Notes: a model not told the origin generated them from the letters alone. DNA of 64,000 nt from CAXBMB01 sp052078155 (GCA_052078155.1 JBQJBP010000004.1:186001-250000); one strand, 5' to 3'. Shown: positions 1 to 9,334, counted from the stretch's first letter. Numbers and translations are program-made.

Positions 1-1262
1 ATTTCAACAGCTTCAGCCTGAGCTTTGGCAGCTGCGTCATCAATGGAAAGATTGGCGTCAGACAGCAGGGCCTGCATCTGATCTTCCACTGCCTTGCGAA
101 CAGCCACGGTGTTGTAGGTGGCAATCCAGGGACCGGCGTACTGCAGCTGTTCAACAGCGGTCAGAGCGTCGGGGTTCTTGGCGGTGAACTCTTTCATTTC
201 CGGCAGATCGTATGCGGTCATGCGCGGGGAGAAGTAACCGGTGAAACGGGACCAGTGGCCCAGTTTTTCCGGGGAGGTCAGCCAGGAGATGAAGGTCCAG
301 GCAGCGGCTTTCTGCTCATCCGTGGTGCCTTTGAAGGAAACCAGGGACGCGCCACCGATAGGCACAGAATTGCGCACGTTGCGGGGAATGAAGGCCACAC
401 CATAGTCGAACTTGGCGTTGTCGCGCACGAAGGACAGCGCCCCGGTGGACAGCACGATCATGGAGCTTTTGCCGGAGAAGAAGGAGGTGGAGACCTGCTT
501 GGAGTTGGTCACACCCGTCGGCATGGCTTTGTGCTCCTGAGCCATGTCACGCCAGAAACGCAGAGCGCCTTTGGTGGAGGGGTGATCGTAGTAGATCTCA
601 CCGGGATAGACAGTGTTGTAGAACTGACCACCGTTGGCCATGGTCAGAGCCTGCACCAGCCAGCCGTTGTAGTCGTAGTTGGAGGGCATCATCAGGCCCC
701 AGCGCTCGCCATCCGCCTTGGTCAGCTTTTTGGCGGCATCGATCCATTCCACCCAGGTTTCCGGCGCCTTGGCGATACCGGCTTCGGCGAAATGCTCTTT
801 GTTGTAGTAAAGGATCGGCGTGGAATTCTGGAAAGGCACAGAGTAGAGCTTGCCGCCGAAGTGAGCATTGGGGCGCACAGCAGGCCAGAACTCACCGATG
901 AACGCATCGAGATCGGCGTCTTTGGGCGCCAGATCGCCGATCGGCACGATCAGGTCGTTCATGGCCAGTTCGGTGGAGAAGTTGGCGCTCATCAGCACCA
1001 CGGCTGGCGGGCGACCGGCTTCGGCAGCGGCCTGGGATTTGATCTTGGTTTCATCGTAGGAACCGGTGAACACACCCACCACTTCCACGTCCTTCTGGCT
1101 GCCGTTGAATTCTTTCACCAGGGACTGCATTTCGCGGGAGAGTTTCCCCTGCACAGGAGCGGGGAACATGAATTCGATTTTCGTCTGTGCCACCGCAGAG
1201 GATGCGACGACAGCAGAAGCGGCAAGCAGAGCAATGCCGGCAACTTTTGTCTTGAAGCTCAT
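1..1262 (-). CDS. Extracellular solute-binding protein of an ABC importer (UgpB-like), C-terminus beyond the window
   Basis: The minus strand from the ATG at 1262 stays open to the left edge, giving at least 420 residues. The N-terminus is a clear Sec signal peptide (MSFKTKVAGIALLAAS...) with a likely cleavage after AVA and before QTKIEF, so the product is periplasmic. The body resembles UgpB-type family 1 binding proteins: a PFQNSTPILYYNKE segment, then PETWVEWIDAAKKL and GRPPAVVLMSANF. It follows two permease genes after 15 bp and so is the ligand-binding part of the same importer. The family binds sugars, maltodextrins or glycerol-3-phosphate; the substrate cannot be told from sequence. 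Frames on the plus strand over this stretch are shadows. The ATP-binding subunit is not in the window and may lie to the left. Confidence 0.9.
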   Translation of the reverse strand, partial: MSFKTKVAGIALLAASAVVASSAVAQTKIEFMFPAPVQGKLSREMQSLVKEFNGSQKDVEVVGVFTGSYDETKIKSQAAAEAGRPPAVVLMSANFSTELAMNDLIVPIGDLAPKDADLDAFIGEFWPAVRPNAHFGGKLYSVPFQNSTPILYYNKEHFAEAGIAKAPETWVEWIDAAKKLTKADGERWGLMMPSNYDYNGWLVQALTMANGGQFYNTVYPGEIYYDHPSTKGALRFWRDMAQEHKAMPTGVTNSKQVSTSFFSGKSSMIVLSTGALSFVRDNAKFDYGVAFIPRNVRNSVPIGGASLVSFKGTTDEQKAAAWTFISWLTSPEKLGHWSRFTGYFSPRMTAYDLPEMKEFTAKNPDALTAVEQLQYAGPWIATYNTVAVRKAVEDQMQALLSDANLSIDDAAAKAQAEAVE

Positions 1263-1277
1263 GGCCTGTACCTTTTG

Positions 1278-2177
1278 TTATTTCAATCCAGAGAAAACGA
1301 AGCTGTTAACGAATTGCCGTTGGAACACCACGAAGGCGATCGCCAAGGGCGCCGTCACCAATAACGTCCCGGCGGCGATCAGCCCCCAGTCAGACGCTCC
1401 TTCCGCGCCAAGCGCGAAACTCACCAACCCCACGGTCAGAACCTGCTTGCTGGGGTCGCTCAACACCATCAAAGGCCAAAGAAACTCGTTCCAGTGGAAG
1501 ACCACGGAGACGATGGAAAAGGCGATCAGACCGGGCTTGGCCACCGGCAGCAGCACGTGCCACAGCACCTGCCACCAGGAACAGCCGTCGATCATGGCCG
1601 CGTCTTCCAGATCCTTGGGAATGCTCTTGAAAACCTGACGCATCAAAAAGGTGCCGAAGGCCGAGCCCCAGTAGGGCGCCATCACGCCGATCAGGCTGTC
1701 ATAAAGGCCGATCTGCACCAGTGTTTTGAGGTTGGGCACAATCAACACCGGCGGCACCAGCATCAGCTGCAGCAGGAAGACATAAAACAGCAGCTCTTTT
1801 CCGGCGAACTCCAACCGGGCAAAGGCGTAGCCGGACAGGGATATGGTCACCAGCTGCACCACCAGTGTCCCGCTGACCAGGATCAGGGAATTCATGTACC
1901 AGAGGAAGAAATCACCATCTTCAAAGGCGTAGCCGAAATGCTCCAGCGTCGGCCAGAAATCCGGCAGCAGGCTGGCCATGGTCAGGCCGCCGAAGGAGTC
2001 TGGTCGGAAGGAGGCCACCACCATCCAGAGGAAGGGGGAAATCCAGACCAGCGCCACCCCGCAAACCAGGGCCAGCGTCAGCGCCGGCCAGATCTGCCGC
2101 AGGGAAAGGCTCGGACTGGTCAGAGCAGGAACCGGCGGGGCACTTTGGGTTTCTTGCAGGGATGCCACGGATATCAA
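1278..2177 (-). CDS. Carbohydrate ABC transporter inner-membrane permease (UgpE/MalG type)
   Basis: A 299-residue membrane protein with about six hydrophobic segments. The EAA loop that docks the ATPase is visible as EDAAMIDGCSWWQVLWHVLL followed by PVAKPG, and the C-terminus ends in FVNSFVFSGLK, as is usual for the MalG/UgpE family. Length matches the family (about 280-300). The start at 2177 overlaps the stop of the upstream permease gene by 4 bp (ATGA), pointing to translational coupling. It forms the heterodimeric channel with the 2174-3118 product and passes solute delivered by the binding protein encoded just downstream. Confidence 0.93.
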   Translation of the reverse strand: MISVASLQETQSAPPVPALTSPSLSLRQIWPALTLALVCGVALVWISPFLWMVVASFRPDSFGGLTMASLLPDFWPTLEHFGYAFEDGDFFLWYMNSLILVSGTLVVQLVTISLSGYAFARLEFAGKELLFYVFLLQLMLVPPVLIVPNLKTLVQIGLYDSLIGVMAPYWGSAFGTFLMRQVFKSIPKDLEDAAMIDGCSWWQVLWHVLLPVAKPGLIAFSIVSVVFHWNEFLWPLMVLSDPSKQVLTVGLVSFALGAEGASDWGLIAAGTLLVTAPLAIAFVVFQRQFVNSFVFSGLK

Positions 2178-3118
2178 GCCTCGTAATGGATGCCGCGTTC
2201 CATGGTCCGAAGGGAGACCACAGAGACTGCAAGCAACAAGGAAAGGGTGACGACCGTGGCCGCGGTGGCTTTGCCCAGGTCATAAAACTCGTGGGCCTGC
2301 TGATAGATGTAATAGAGCAGCAGATTGGTGGCGTTGTTGGGACCGCCCTGGGTCATGACGATCACATGATCCACCTGGGAAATGGCGCTGATCAGGGCGA
2401 TGACCACCACAAAAGCCGTGGTGGGGCCGAGCAAGGGCAGCGTCACGTACCAGAGCCGCTGCAGGGCGGAGGCTCCTTCCAGAACCGCTGCTTCTTCCGC
2501 ATCTTCCGGCAGGCTCTGCAGCCCGGCCAGAAAAAACAGCATGTAGTAGCCGGCGTTCTTCCAGACCGTGATCGCCATCAAGGAGGTCAGGGCCAGATCG
2601 GGATTGCCCAGCCAGTTGATGGAGGCGACCCCCAGCTTGGCCAGGTAGTAATCCAGCAGGCCAATGCCGGGCATAAAGACAAAAATGAAAAGCGCGGCGG
2701 CTGCCACCAAAGGAATAAGTGTGGGGAAAAACAGCAGAGACCGGAAAAGGCCGTTCAAACGGGTGGACCGACGCAAGGCAAGGGCAAAGAACAGCGCCAG
2801 CACCACCGAGGGCACAACCGTTCCCAGCGCGTAGATGCCATTGTTCAGCAGGGCGCCCAGAAAATCACCGTCGGCAAAGAGCCGCTGATAGCTTTCCAGG
2901 CCCAGCTCCCCAGAAGTCTCAGAGCCGCGGCGAGCCGCTGACAGGGACCTGAAAAAGACCTGGACCAACGGCCAATAGGTAAAAGCGGAAAGGAACAGCA
3001 AAGCCGGTGCCAGCAGCAGGTAGGGTTGCCAGCTGTTCCAGGAAAACCCTGAACCGGGCAACCGGCTGATTTTGCTGTCTGTGTGGGCTTGAGACAGGGA
3101 CACCGGGCAACACCTCAT
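2174..3118 (-). CDS. Sugar ABC transporter inner-membrane permease (UgpA/MalF type)
   Basis: I place the start at 3118 (MRCCPVSLSQ...), giving 314 residues, because the open frame upstream to 3295 encodes an arginine- and proline-rich segment with no membrane character. The first membrane segment follows at PYLLLAPALLFLSAFTYWPL, typical of UgpA-type permeases. The EAA loop is EDAEEAAVLEGASALQRLWY followed by VTLPLLGPTT. It is first in the operon permease - permease - binding protein on the minus strand. No recognisable regulator is adjacent. Confidence 0.9.
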   Translation of the reverse strand: MRCCPVSLSQAHTDSKISRLPGSGFSWNSWQPYLLLAPALLFLSAFTYWPLVQVFFRSLSAARRGSETSGELGLESYQRLFADGDFLGALLNNGIYALGTVVPSVVLALFFALALRRSTRLNGLFRSLLFFPTLIPLVAAAALFIFVFMPGIGLLDYYLAKLGVASINWLGNPDLALTSLMAITVWKNAGYYMLFFLAGLQSLPEDAEEAAVLEGASALQRLWYVTLPLLGPTTAFVVVIALISAISQVDHVIVMTQGGPNNATNLLLYYIYQQAHEFYDLGKATAATVVTLSLLLAVSVVSLRTMERGIHYEA

Positions 3119-3388
3119 CACTTCAGGTCCCCGCCATCCGACAGGTCCCTGGATTACCAACTGAGTGTTGCCGGGCGGGTTCGGCCCTGTCGAAGAACGG
3201 GGGCCTGACGACGAGAGCTTCATGGCCGGAAGACGAAGGCGTCCTCTGCACAAAGGGCTCGAAAGAACACCAGCAACACGCAAGCCCGGAGTCATAGGGG
3301 CGCAAGGGGTCGCTGGAATTGCGCTAAAATGAAAACTTTGTGTAGGAGTGAAAGAGCCTTGCGTTCACTTGAGCGCCGTTGGCCCCCG

Positions 3389-4024
3389 CTACTCGGATTT
3401 GGCCGACAGGCTGAAGGCATTGCCTACCCCCGCGCGGGGCGACGCCGTTCCCACCAAAGCCACTTCAGAAAAGCTGCCAGAGGCGGAGAAATCCACATCG
3501 GCAAACAGACCGGCGGATTGAAGCGCGCAGGCCTCCACATTGCAGGGGCCGCTGCTGGTTCCCAGAACCGGTGCTTCCAGGACCGAAACCTGCGCCAGAA
3601 AGGCAGGCACGATCGCCTCCTGCCCTTTCCAGGCGTCATTGCTGCTGGTTGCGTAGAGATTGCCGTCGTAGAGAAACTGCCATTGGCCCAGTTTGCTGTC
3701 GAACAGCGCGGTGTAGGTGTGAAAATCTCCGGCTGCCCCCGGTTTGCCCAACAGGCGCAGTTCCCGATCCCCCGGCAATTCCGGTCCGTTGACAAGTTCG
3801 TAAAAGATCGACAGTTGCTGGTCGGACTTTCCTGATTGTCGAAACGCGCCAAAGCCGTAGCGCATAAGAAGCGGGGATTCCTTTCCCACTGAAACCTCCA
3901 GAGCCACGGTGGAGGACAGGTCGCCCCCGGCAGGAAGGGTCACGGAACGGCTTTGCAGGACAGCGGTGATGCCGGTCAAACCATTGACGGCCTGACTGCC
4001 CTGATACCCGCAAAGATAAGCCAC
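3389..4024 (-). CDS. Hypothetical protein, 211 residues
   Basis: I do not recognise this protein. It starts at a GTG at 4024 that is well supported by an AGGGAGGT ribosome-binding site about 8 bases upstream. There is no signal peptide or membrane segment; the sequence is rich in beta-type residues (SVTLPAGGDLSSTVALEVSV, FHTYTALFDSKLGQWQFLYD), which suggests a beta-sandwich fold. Codon use is like that of its neighbours. It is divergent from the BCCT transporter and lies downstream-facing toward the ABC operon, but 270 bp separate it from the permease start, so operon membership is uncertain. Confidence 0.7.
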   Translation of the reverse strand: MAYLCGYQGSQAVNGLTGITAVLQSRSVTLPAGGDLSSTVALEVSVGKESPLLMRYGFGAFRQSGKSDQQLSIFYELVNGPELPGDRELRLLGKPGAAGDFHTYTALFDSKLGQWQFLYDGNLYATSSNDAWKGQEAIVPAFLAQVSVLEAPVLGTSSGPCNVEACALQSAGLFADVDFSASGSFSEVALVGTASPRAGVGNAFSLSAKSE

Positions 4025-4420
4025 AGTTCTCTACCTCCCTTTCCTTCGGGGATGTGGGGCACAGTTTCAAAACGGCCAGAAAAACAACCCTTCCGGCTCA
4101 ACCAACTGAGGCGGGAGCAAAGGCGTTTGGTCTGCTGTCGCCCTCAGTTGATTATCCCGATCGATTGCCTCTGTCTGATCGCCATGCCCAGAGCCTCCCT
4201 TCAACACCTACCTCTTGCTGGAAAAGGAGACGGCTGCGCTGGCGGCCTTGTGACATGGACGCTGCCCCCTGCCCCGGCAGCCTTGTCGTGCTCTGTGACA
4301 CAAATCCAGGAACCACCGGGGTGACCCCAGAGAGGAATGACTTCTCCCTGCATTGACCTCTCGCTATGATCACCCGGCAGCCGCAATGAGGTGCGCTGTC
4401 ACCAGAGGAGAGGTCCCGGC
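4025..4420. other. Intergenic region between divergent genes
   Basis: This 396-bp stretch separates the minus-strand hypothetical gene from the plus-strand BCCT gene and must contain the promoters of both. Short frames on both strands overlap one another and have no ribosome-binding sites; I see no RNA gene. An AGAGGAGAGG ribosome-binding site lies at its right end, just before the BCCT start at 4421. Confidence 0.5.
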
Positions 4421-5902
4421 ATGAAGTTCAATCCCTTGCTGGCTGTTGCCTTGCTGATCACCGGAGGTATTGCCCTGTGGGGCATCATCGACACGCAGGG
4501 CTTAACTGAGGTCGCCAAACATCTGGTTGCGCTGCAGTTCAACAGCAGAGCCTGGTTCATCATGCTGACGGTCTCCTTCATGCTGTTGGTAACCATCGGG
4601 GTCGCCGTAACCCCCATCGGCAACATCCGCTTGGGAAAGGACGATGAGAGGCCGGAGTTTTCGACCCTTTCCTGGCTCACCATGCTCTTTGCCGCGGGCA
4701 TGGGTGTGGGGCTGCTTTACTGGGGCACCGCCGAGCCGCTGACCCACTACCGCCTGATCTCTACCTACAACGAGCCGCTGGAAGCCGGGTACATTGCGCT
4801 GTTCCTGACCAATTTCCATTGGGGCTTGCACGCCTGGGCCATTTACGCCCTGACCGCCCTGGTCATGGCCTACTTCGCCTTCCGCCGGGGAGAAAAGATG
4901 CTGGTCAGCGTCCCCTTGCGGTCTGTCTTCGGCGACAACCGTTACACCCGTGTTGTCGGCTGGCTGAGCGATCTGGCGGCCATCGTGGCCATCGCCATTG
5001 GCCTGGGCGGTTCCATCGCCATGGGGGTCTTCCAGGTAAAGGACGGTCTGGATGCTCTCACCGGCACCAGCAGCGGCTTCGGCCTGACGCTCAGTATCTT
5101 TGCCGTCTTGGTTTTGGCCTATCTCGTGCCGCTGACCGTGGATCTCAGCCGCGGCATGGCTCTGCTGTCCAATGCCGCCATGGCCATCGCCGGTGTACTC
5201 ATGGCTTACCTGCTGCTGGTGGGCCCCACCTCTTTCATTATGGGCACCACCCTGCAGGCAATGGGCGAATACATCTTCGAAGTCATTCCCCAGGGCTTTC
5301 GAACCTTCACCCTGCTGGACCAGAAGGTCACCAACTGGTTCCAGTCCTGGACCCTGACTTACATGGTCTGGTGGCTGGCCTGGGCCCCCTTTGTCGGCGT
5401 CTTTATCGCCCGGATTTCGCGGGGCCGTACCATTCGCGAGTTTGTGACGGGCGTGCTGCTCATGCCCACCGGCTTTTCCATTCTCTGGTTTGGTGTCTTT
5501 GGCTCTCTGGGTTTCTACAGCGCCGGGAAGGAAGGCTCTCAGATCCTCGAGGTGGTCACCAACCAGGTCAGCAGCACGACCTTCTATGTGCTTCAGCACT
5601 TTCCCCTGACCTGGCTGACAACAACCCTGATGATGATCGCTGTCTTCCTCTTCATCGTGACTTCTGTGGTCAGTGCGGCCTTTGTGCTGGGCATGTTCTC
5701 CACCGACGGCAACCTCAACCCCTCCAGCAAAGTCAAACTCAGTTGGGGGGCTGTTCTGGGGGCTCTGGGTATGGTCATGATTTTATCGGGCAGCATTGAT
5801 GCGGTGAAATCGATCATCGCGCTGGGGGCCCTGCCCTTCGTCTTCATTGTTCTGTTGCTGGTGGTTTCTTTTCTCAAGGCGCTTAAGAAGGAGGCCCAAT
5901 GA
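4421..5902 (+). CDS. BCCT family betaine/choline/carnitine transporter
   Basis: The ATG at 4421 is preceded by AGAGGAGAGGTCCC and gives 493 residues; an in-frame ATG at 4391 lacks a good site. Family motifs are clear: GMGVGLLYWGTAEPLTHY in the glycine-rich first-repeat helix and the signature around 5362-5440 (WWLAWAPFVGVFIARISRGR followed by TIREFV). About twelve membrane helices are expected. BCCT carriers import quaternary-ammonium compatible solutes such as glycine betaine with Na+ or H+. The short C-terminus ends FLKALKKEAQ without the long osmosensing tail of BetP, so transport may not be osmotically gated. The stop overlaps the start of a tiny membrane-protein gene. Confidence 0.95.
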   Translation: MKFNPLLAVALLITGGIALWGIIDTQGLTEVAKHLVALQFNSRAWFIMLTVSFMLLVTIGVAVTPIGNIRLGKDDERPEFSTLSWLTMLFAAGMGVGLLYWGTAEPLTHYRLISTYNEPLEAGYIALFLTNFHWGLHAWAIYALTALVMAYFAFRRGEKMLVSVPLRSVFGDNRYTRVVGWLSDLAAIVAIAIGLGGSIAMGVFQVKDGLDALTGTSSGFGLTLSIFAVLVLAYLVPLTVDLSRGMALLSNAAMAIAGVLMAYLLLVGPTSFIMGTTLQAMGEYIFEVIPQGFRTFTLLDQKVTNWFQSWTLTYMVWWLAWAPFVGVFIARISRGRTIREFVTGVLLMPTGFSILWFGVFGSLGFYSAGKEGSQILEVVTNQVSSTTFYVLQHFPLTWLTTTLMMIAVFLFIVTSVVSAAFVLGMFSTDGNLNPSSKVKLSWGAVLGALGMVMILSGSIDAVKSIIALGALPFVFIVLLLVVSFLKALKKEAQ

Positions 5903-6000
5903 TGCTGACCGGAACCCTTATCGACACCTTGTTGAATGTCACGGTTTTTGCCTTCCTCGGTCTGCTTGTCTGGATGTATCTGGCTGACATTGGCCAGTAA
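5899..6000 (+). CDS. 33-residue single-span membrane protein overlapping the BCCT gene
   Basis: An ATG ATG start at 5899 overlaps the BCCT stop codon in the ATGA arrangement and is preceded by a strong AAGAAGGAGG site at 5885-5894 inside the end of the BCCT frame. The product starts MMLTGTLIDTLLNV, has one hydrophobic segment (TVFAFLGLLVWMYLA) and ends DIGQ. It is too short for routine gene callers. The coupling and the membrane span suggest a small subunit or modulator of the transporter, as known for other small transporter partners such as AcrZ or KdpF. That role is inference; coding status rests on the ribosome-binding site, the overlap and the hydrophobic pattern. Confidence 0.7.
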   Translation: MMLTGTLIDTLLNVTVFAFLGLLVWMYLADIGQ

Positions 6001-6119
6001 CGGCCTTTTGGGCTGCCAGACCGGCGCGCGGCTTTTTGCTGGCAGCGTTTTTGCGCAGGACTTTTGCAGGCGTCGGCACAGCAACCTGCATCTAAGTGTT
6101 TACGAACAATCACAGTTTA

Positions 6120-6161
6120 TTGAAAATTTCCGTCCCTCTGCCTGTATAGAGCCGCTATAGT
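6120..6161 (+). promoter_or_regulatory. Candidate promoter of the first RTX gene
   Basis: A TTGAAA box at 6120-6125 lies 19 bp before TATAGA (6145-6150), and a second TATAGT lies at 6156-6161. The region is AT-rich compared with its surroundings and is about 80 bp upstream of the RTX start at 6240. Spacing is not ideal, so this is tentative. Confidence 0.3.
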
Positions 6162-6239
6162 ATTCACCATAAAACAGATCGAACTGTCTTCCTGCCTGAC
6201 CCTTCAGGCGCTCGATTTCTGCAGATGGAGAATTGAGTT

Positions 6240-8624
6240 ATGGCGAATTTTACCGGTGACGCAAACGCAAACAAACTTACAGGCACAGCAGGCGCAGACA
6301 CTCTTTTGGGGCTGGGCAATGACGACACCCTGCTGGGCGCTGGTGGCAACGACAAGATTGATGGCGGTACCGGTAATGACTCCCTGTCTGGCTCCAGTGG
6401 CCTGGACACGCTGCTGGGCGGTGACGGCAACGACAACATGGACGGCGGCGCGGACAATGATTCGCTAACAGGCGGCGCGAACAATGACAGCCTGTTTGGC
6501 GGCGCCGGTGATGACACCCTGGACGGCGGGGGGGATGCGGACATCCTCTTCGGTGGCGACGACAACGACAGTTTGCTGGGCAATGACGGGGATGATTCTC
6601 TAGACGGCGGGAACGGCAAGGATTTCCTCTATGGAGGTAAAGGTGCCGACACCCTGGCCGGCGCCGACAACAACGACAGCCTGTTCGGCGGGGACAACAA
6701 CGACAATCTTTTCGGCAACTTTGGCAACGATGAACTTTTCGGCGGCGCGGGCAATGACGACGTCAACGGTGGCCCTGGCGATGACACCCTGGCTGGTGAT
6801 GACGGCAACGATTCCCTCTTTGGCGACAGCGGCAAAGACATGGTGTTCGGCGGCGCAGGCAATGACTTCTTCTTTTCCGACTCTAGCGATGACACCTTTG
6901 ATGGCGGGGCGGGCGACGATACCGTCAACATCAATGGCAAACAGGGGGATTACATCGTCTCCTCCGGATCCATTGCACCCAAGTCCGGTGGCTTTTTCAT
7001 TTCCCTGAACAACGTTGAAGTCGCCGACTTCCTGGATGGAACGGTGAACCTGCTGGGCGGCGGCGGTGGGAATAGCGGCGGCGGCAGTGGCCCTGGCACT
7101 CCAGGCGTTGGCCCGGGTGGGGTCGACATTCTGGAAACGCCCCCGGGTCTGGCGCCGGACGGCCTACCCTTCCCCACCGATGGGACACCGGGCACCCCGA
7201 CAGAAATCCAATCACCCTTTGACACCCGCCTGGGTGATTTCGCCAACAACCTCTTCCTGACAGGCAACAAAGACGTCAACGGCTTTGGCAATGACGGCGG
7301 CAACTTCCTGGAAGGCAACCGAGGCAACAACGGCCTGTTTGGTGATTCCGGAGATGACACGCTCGATGGCGGATTGGGGGACGACACAGCCAACGGGAAT
7401 CTGGGTCTGGACACGCTGCTGGGTGATGACGGCAACGACTCCTTGCGGGGTGGACGCGGCAACGATCTGCTTTTCGGAGGGACCGGCCGGGATACCCTTT
7501 TGGGAGACCGGGGCAATGACTCCCTGCTGGGAGATGGCGGCAACGACCAGATCTTTGGCGGTCTGGGTCTCGACACGTTGCTGGGCGGCGAAGGAGGCGA
7601 CACCCTGAATGGTGTGGCGGGCGATGACCCCGGAGTCAGAGACAAGCTGTTCGGCGGCGACGGCAATGACCTGCTCTTTGGCGGCGGCAACGACGAGCTC
7701 TTTGGGGGAAATGGCAACGACCAGCTCTTCGGTGGTGACACCCTGGTGCCTTTTGACCCTGGCCTGCCCTTCCAGGCCAATGGCAATGCGGGCAATGACA
7801 CCCTGACAGGTGGCTTGCTGCAGGATGATCTGCGCGGCGGTCAGGACGACGACCTGCTGTTCGGCGGCGGCGGCAACGACACGCTGCGCGGAGATCGCGG
7901 AAATGACGCCCTGGGCGGCGGTCTGGGTGACGACACCTTGAGAGGGGGCCCGGGCATGGACACCCTCAGAGGAGACGACGGCGATGATCGCCTGTTCGGC
8001 GGAAGCCTTGATGACACCATCGGCGGCAGCAGGCTTTTTGGCGGAACTGGGGGAGATGAGCTTTTCGGCGGAGCCGGTGACCTGCTCTTTGGCGGTGCCG
8101 GAAACGACCTGCAGGACTTTACCTTCACCTACACCATACCCAACGAGGCAGCAGGCCAGGGCAATGGCAACCAGGGCGACGACACCATGCGGGGCGGAGA
8201 CCAGAACGATTCTCTGCGCGGCGGCGCAGATCAGGATCTGCTCTTCGGTGGCTCAGGTCAGGACACGCTATTAGGCGACAAAGGCGATGACGATCTGGGC
8301 GGTGGCCTGGGCGCTGACCTTCTTTTCGGTGGTCTGGGCGATGATACCCTGCGGGGTGGCAACAACGACACGCTGGGAGGCGGCGAAGGCAAGGATCTGT
8401 TCAATTTCCTGGACATATTCTTCGACGTGGACGGCAATGGCAGCAACGGAAAGAACCAGGCGCTAATCATTGATTTTGATTTTGGGGCGGGCGACAGACT
8501 CTCGGGACCCTTCGGTGACTTCACCGTCATTCAGGAATCAGATCGGGTGGTTCTGGAGGGGGGTGCCTTTACCATTACCGTGGAAACCGACGACCCATTC
8601 GTCGATGACTGGCTCATACTCTAG
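6240..8624 (+). CDS. Large RTX (calcium-binding nonapeptide repeat) protein, 794 residues
   Basis: The protein is almost entirely GGxGxDxLx-type nonapeptide repeats, which bind Ca2+ and fold into a parallel beta-roll outside the cell. Repeats fill residues about 10-230 and 355-720. Between them is a linker with glycine-rich GGGGNSGGGSG and then a module (about residues 295-355: GGVDILETPPG ... DTRLGDFANNLFLTGNKDVN) that forms the N-terminus of the three smaller proteins downstream. The C-terminus (FDFGAGDRLSG ... DDPFVDDWLIL) is the shared end module and probably the type I secretion signal. There is no N-terminal signal peptide, in line with type I secretion. No secretion ATPase or membrane-fusion gene is in the window. 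No enzymatic domain is visible; a surface, adhesion or matrix role is possible. Confidence 0.9.
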   Translation: MANFTGDANANKLTGTAGADTLLGLGNDDTLLGAGGNDKIDGGTGNDSLSGSSGLDTLLGGDGNDNMDGGADNDSLTGGANNDSLFGGAGDDTLDGGGDADILFGGDDNDSLLGNDGDDSLDGGNGKDFLYGGKGADTLAGADNNDSLFGGDNNDNLFGNFGNDELFGGAGNDDVNGGPGDDTLAGDDGNDSLFGDSGKDMVFGGAGNDFFFSDSSDDTFDGGAGDDTVNINGKQGDYIVSSGSIAPKSGGFFISLNNVEVADFLDGTVNLLGGGGGNSGGGSGPGTPGVGPGGVDILETPPGLAPDGLPFPTDGTPGTPTEIQSPFDTRLGDFANNLFLTGNKDVNGFGNDGGNFLEGNRGNNGLFGDSGDDTLDGGLGDDTANGNLGLDTLLGDDGNDSLRGGRGNDLLFGGTGRDTLLGDRGNDSLLGDGGNDQIFGGLGLDTLLGGEGGDTLNGVAGDDPGVRDKLFGGDGNDLLFGGGNDELFGGNGNDQLFGGDTLVPFDPGLPFQANGNAGNDTLTGGLLQDDLRGGQDDDLLFGGGGNDTLRGDRGNDALGGGLGDDTLRGGPGMDTLRGDDGDDRLFGGSLDDTIGGSRLFGGTGGDELFGGAGDLLFGGAGNDLQDFTFTYTIPNEAAGQGNGNQGDDTMRGGDQNDSLRGGADQDLLFGGSGQDTLLGDKGDDDLGGGLGADLLFGGLGDDTLRGGNNDTLGGGEGKDLFNFLDIFFDVDGNGSNGKNQALIIDFDFGAGDRLSGPFGDFTVIQESDRVVLEGGAFTITVETDDPFVDDWLIL

Positions 8625-9334
8625 ATCACAAACATGAGGTTTCCGACCTGGTTTGAAGCAGGTTGTGGTAGTGACTCAAGCAGCCCCGCCCGAGAACATA
8701 ATCGGTTTGGTTTGAAGCGCTTCGCGCTTCTGACGAAAGCGACTCTGCCTTAAAACCTTTCTTGCTCTGGCGAGACACCCCGCTCAACCGGGTAGGGAAA
8801 ACACACTCTCTGTGTCTTTCCAGCCAGCCGCAGTTCAGCTGGCACAGCCAATCCATCTGGGCTTGTATTTCCCGCACATCCCGAACCGGACGCCTGTTTT
8901 CACAAAAGCGTTATTTTTCCCCAATTGCCGGGATTGCTACCTTCTTCCAGTGGATTAGCTAATCCTGCCTGGGTAGAAAAATCAAAATGAAACCTTTGGG
9001 TTGAAATTGATTTGATTGGCTTCTTTATATGCTAGAGGCCCATGGGCAAACTAACGTGATCGGAAAGGCAACACCCCCCAGACGGGTATGATCAAGTGCG
9101 TCTGGACGGGGTATTCTGGGAAAGTTCAAAGGGCTTTGCCTAAGCCGTTTCGGCACCATCGACGTAAAGCGACAGGGGATAAGAAGTCATTGAAACTTAG
9201 CCGCTGTCACCGCGCTTTCAGCAGCCACCCGGCGGTCGGGTGACGCTGAAAGAAACTATGACATTCGAAGGCACCAGCCGGGAGAGATTTCATCCCTGAC
9301 AGGTGATCCTTTTATGAGTACTGGGGGAGATATC
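8625..9334. other. Long intergenic region between RTX genes
   Basis: These 710 bp hold no convincing gene. A decayed copy of the dispersed MITE-like element can be seen around 8690-8765 (ATAATCGGTTTGGTTTGAAG and GCGCTTCGCGCTT). AT-rich sequence around 9000-9035 (TTGATTTGATTGGC, TATATGCTAGAG) could hold a promoter for the next RTX gene. A strong stem-loop lies at 9215-9252 and the ribosome-binding site of the next gene is at 9324-9330. Confidence 0.5.
9215..9252 (+). other. Strong stem-loop in the leader of the second RTX gene
   Basis: CTTTCAGC and GCTGAAAG pair over 8 bp and enclose a second CACCCG/CGGGTG stem. It lies about 85 bp before the start codon. There is no following T-run, so it is not a standard terminator; it could be a leader structure or an mRNA-stabilising element. 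Confidence 0.5.

Noticed and set aside
255..1364. Plus-strand frame of 369 codons
   Set aside because: It is the complement of the ABC binding-protein gene; the histidine- and glycine-rich translation is a typical shadow.
6950..7801. Minus-strand frames over the RTX genes (Ser/Pro-rich products), also at 7841-8128, 10871-11837 and 12182-12784
   Set aside because: They are mirror translations of GGxGxD repeats and have no start signals.
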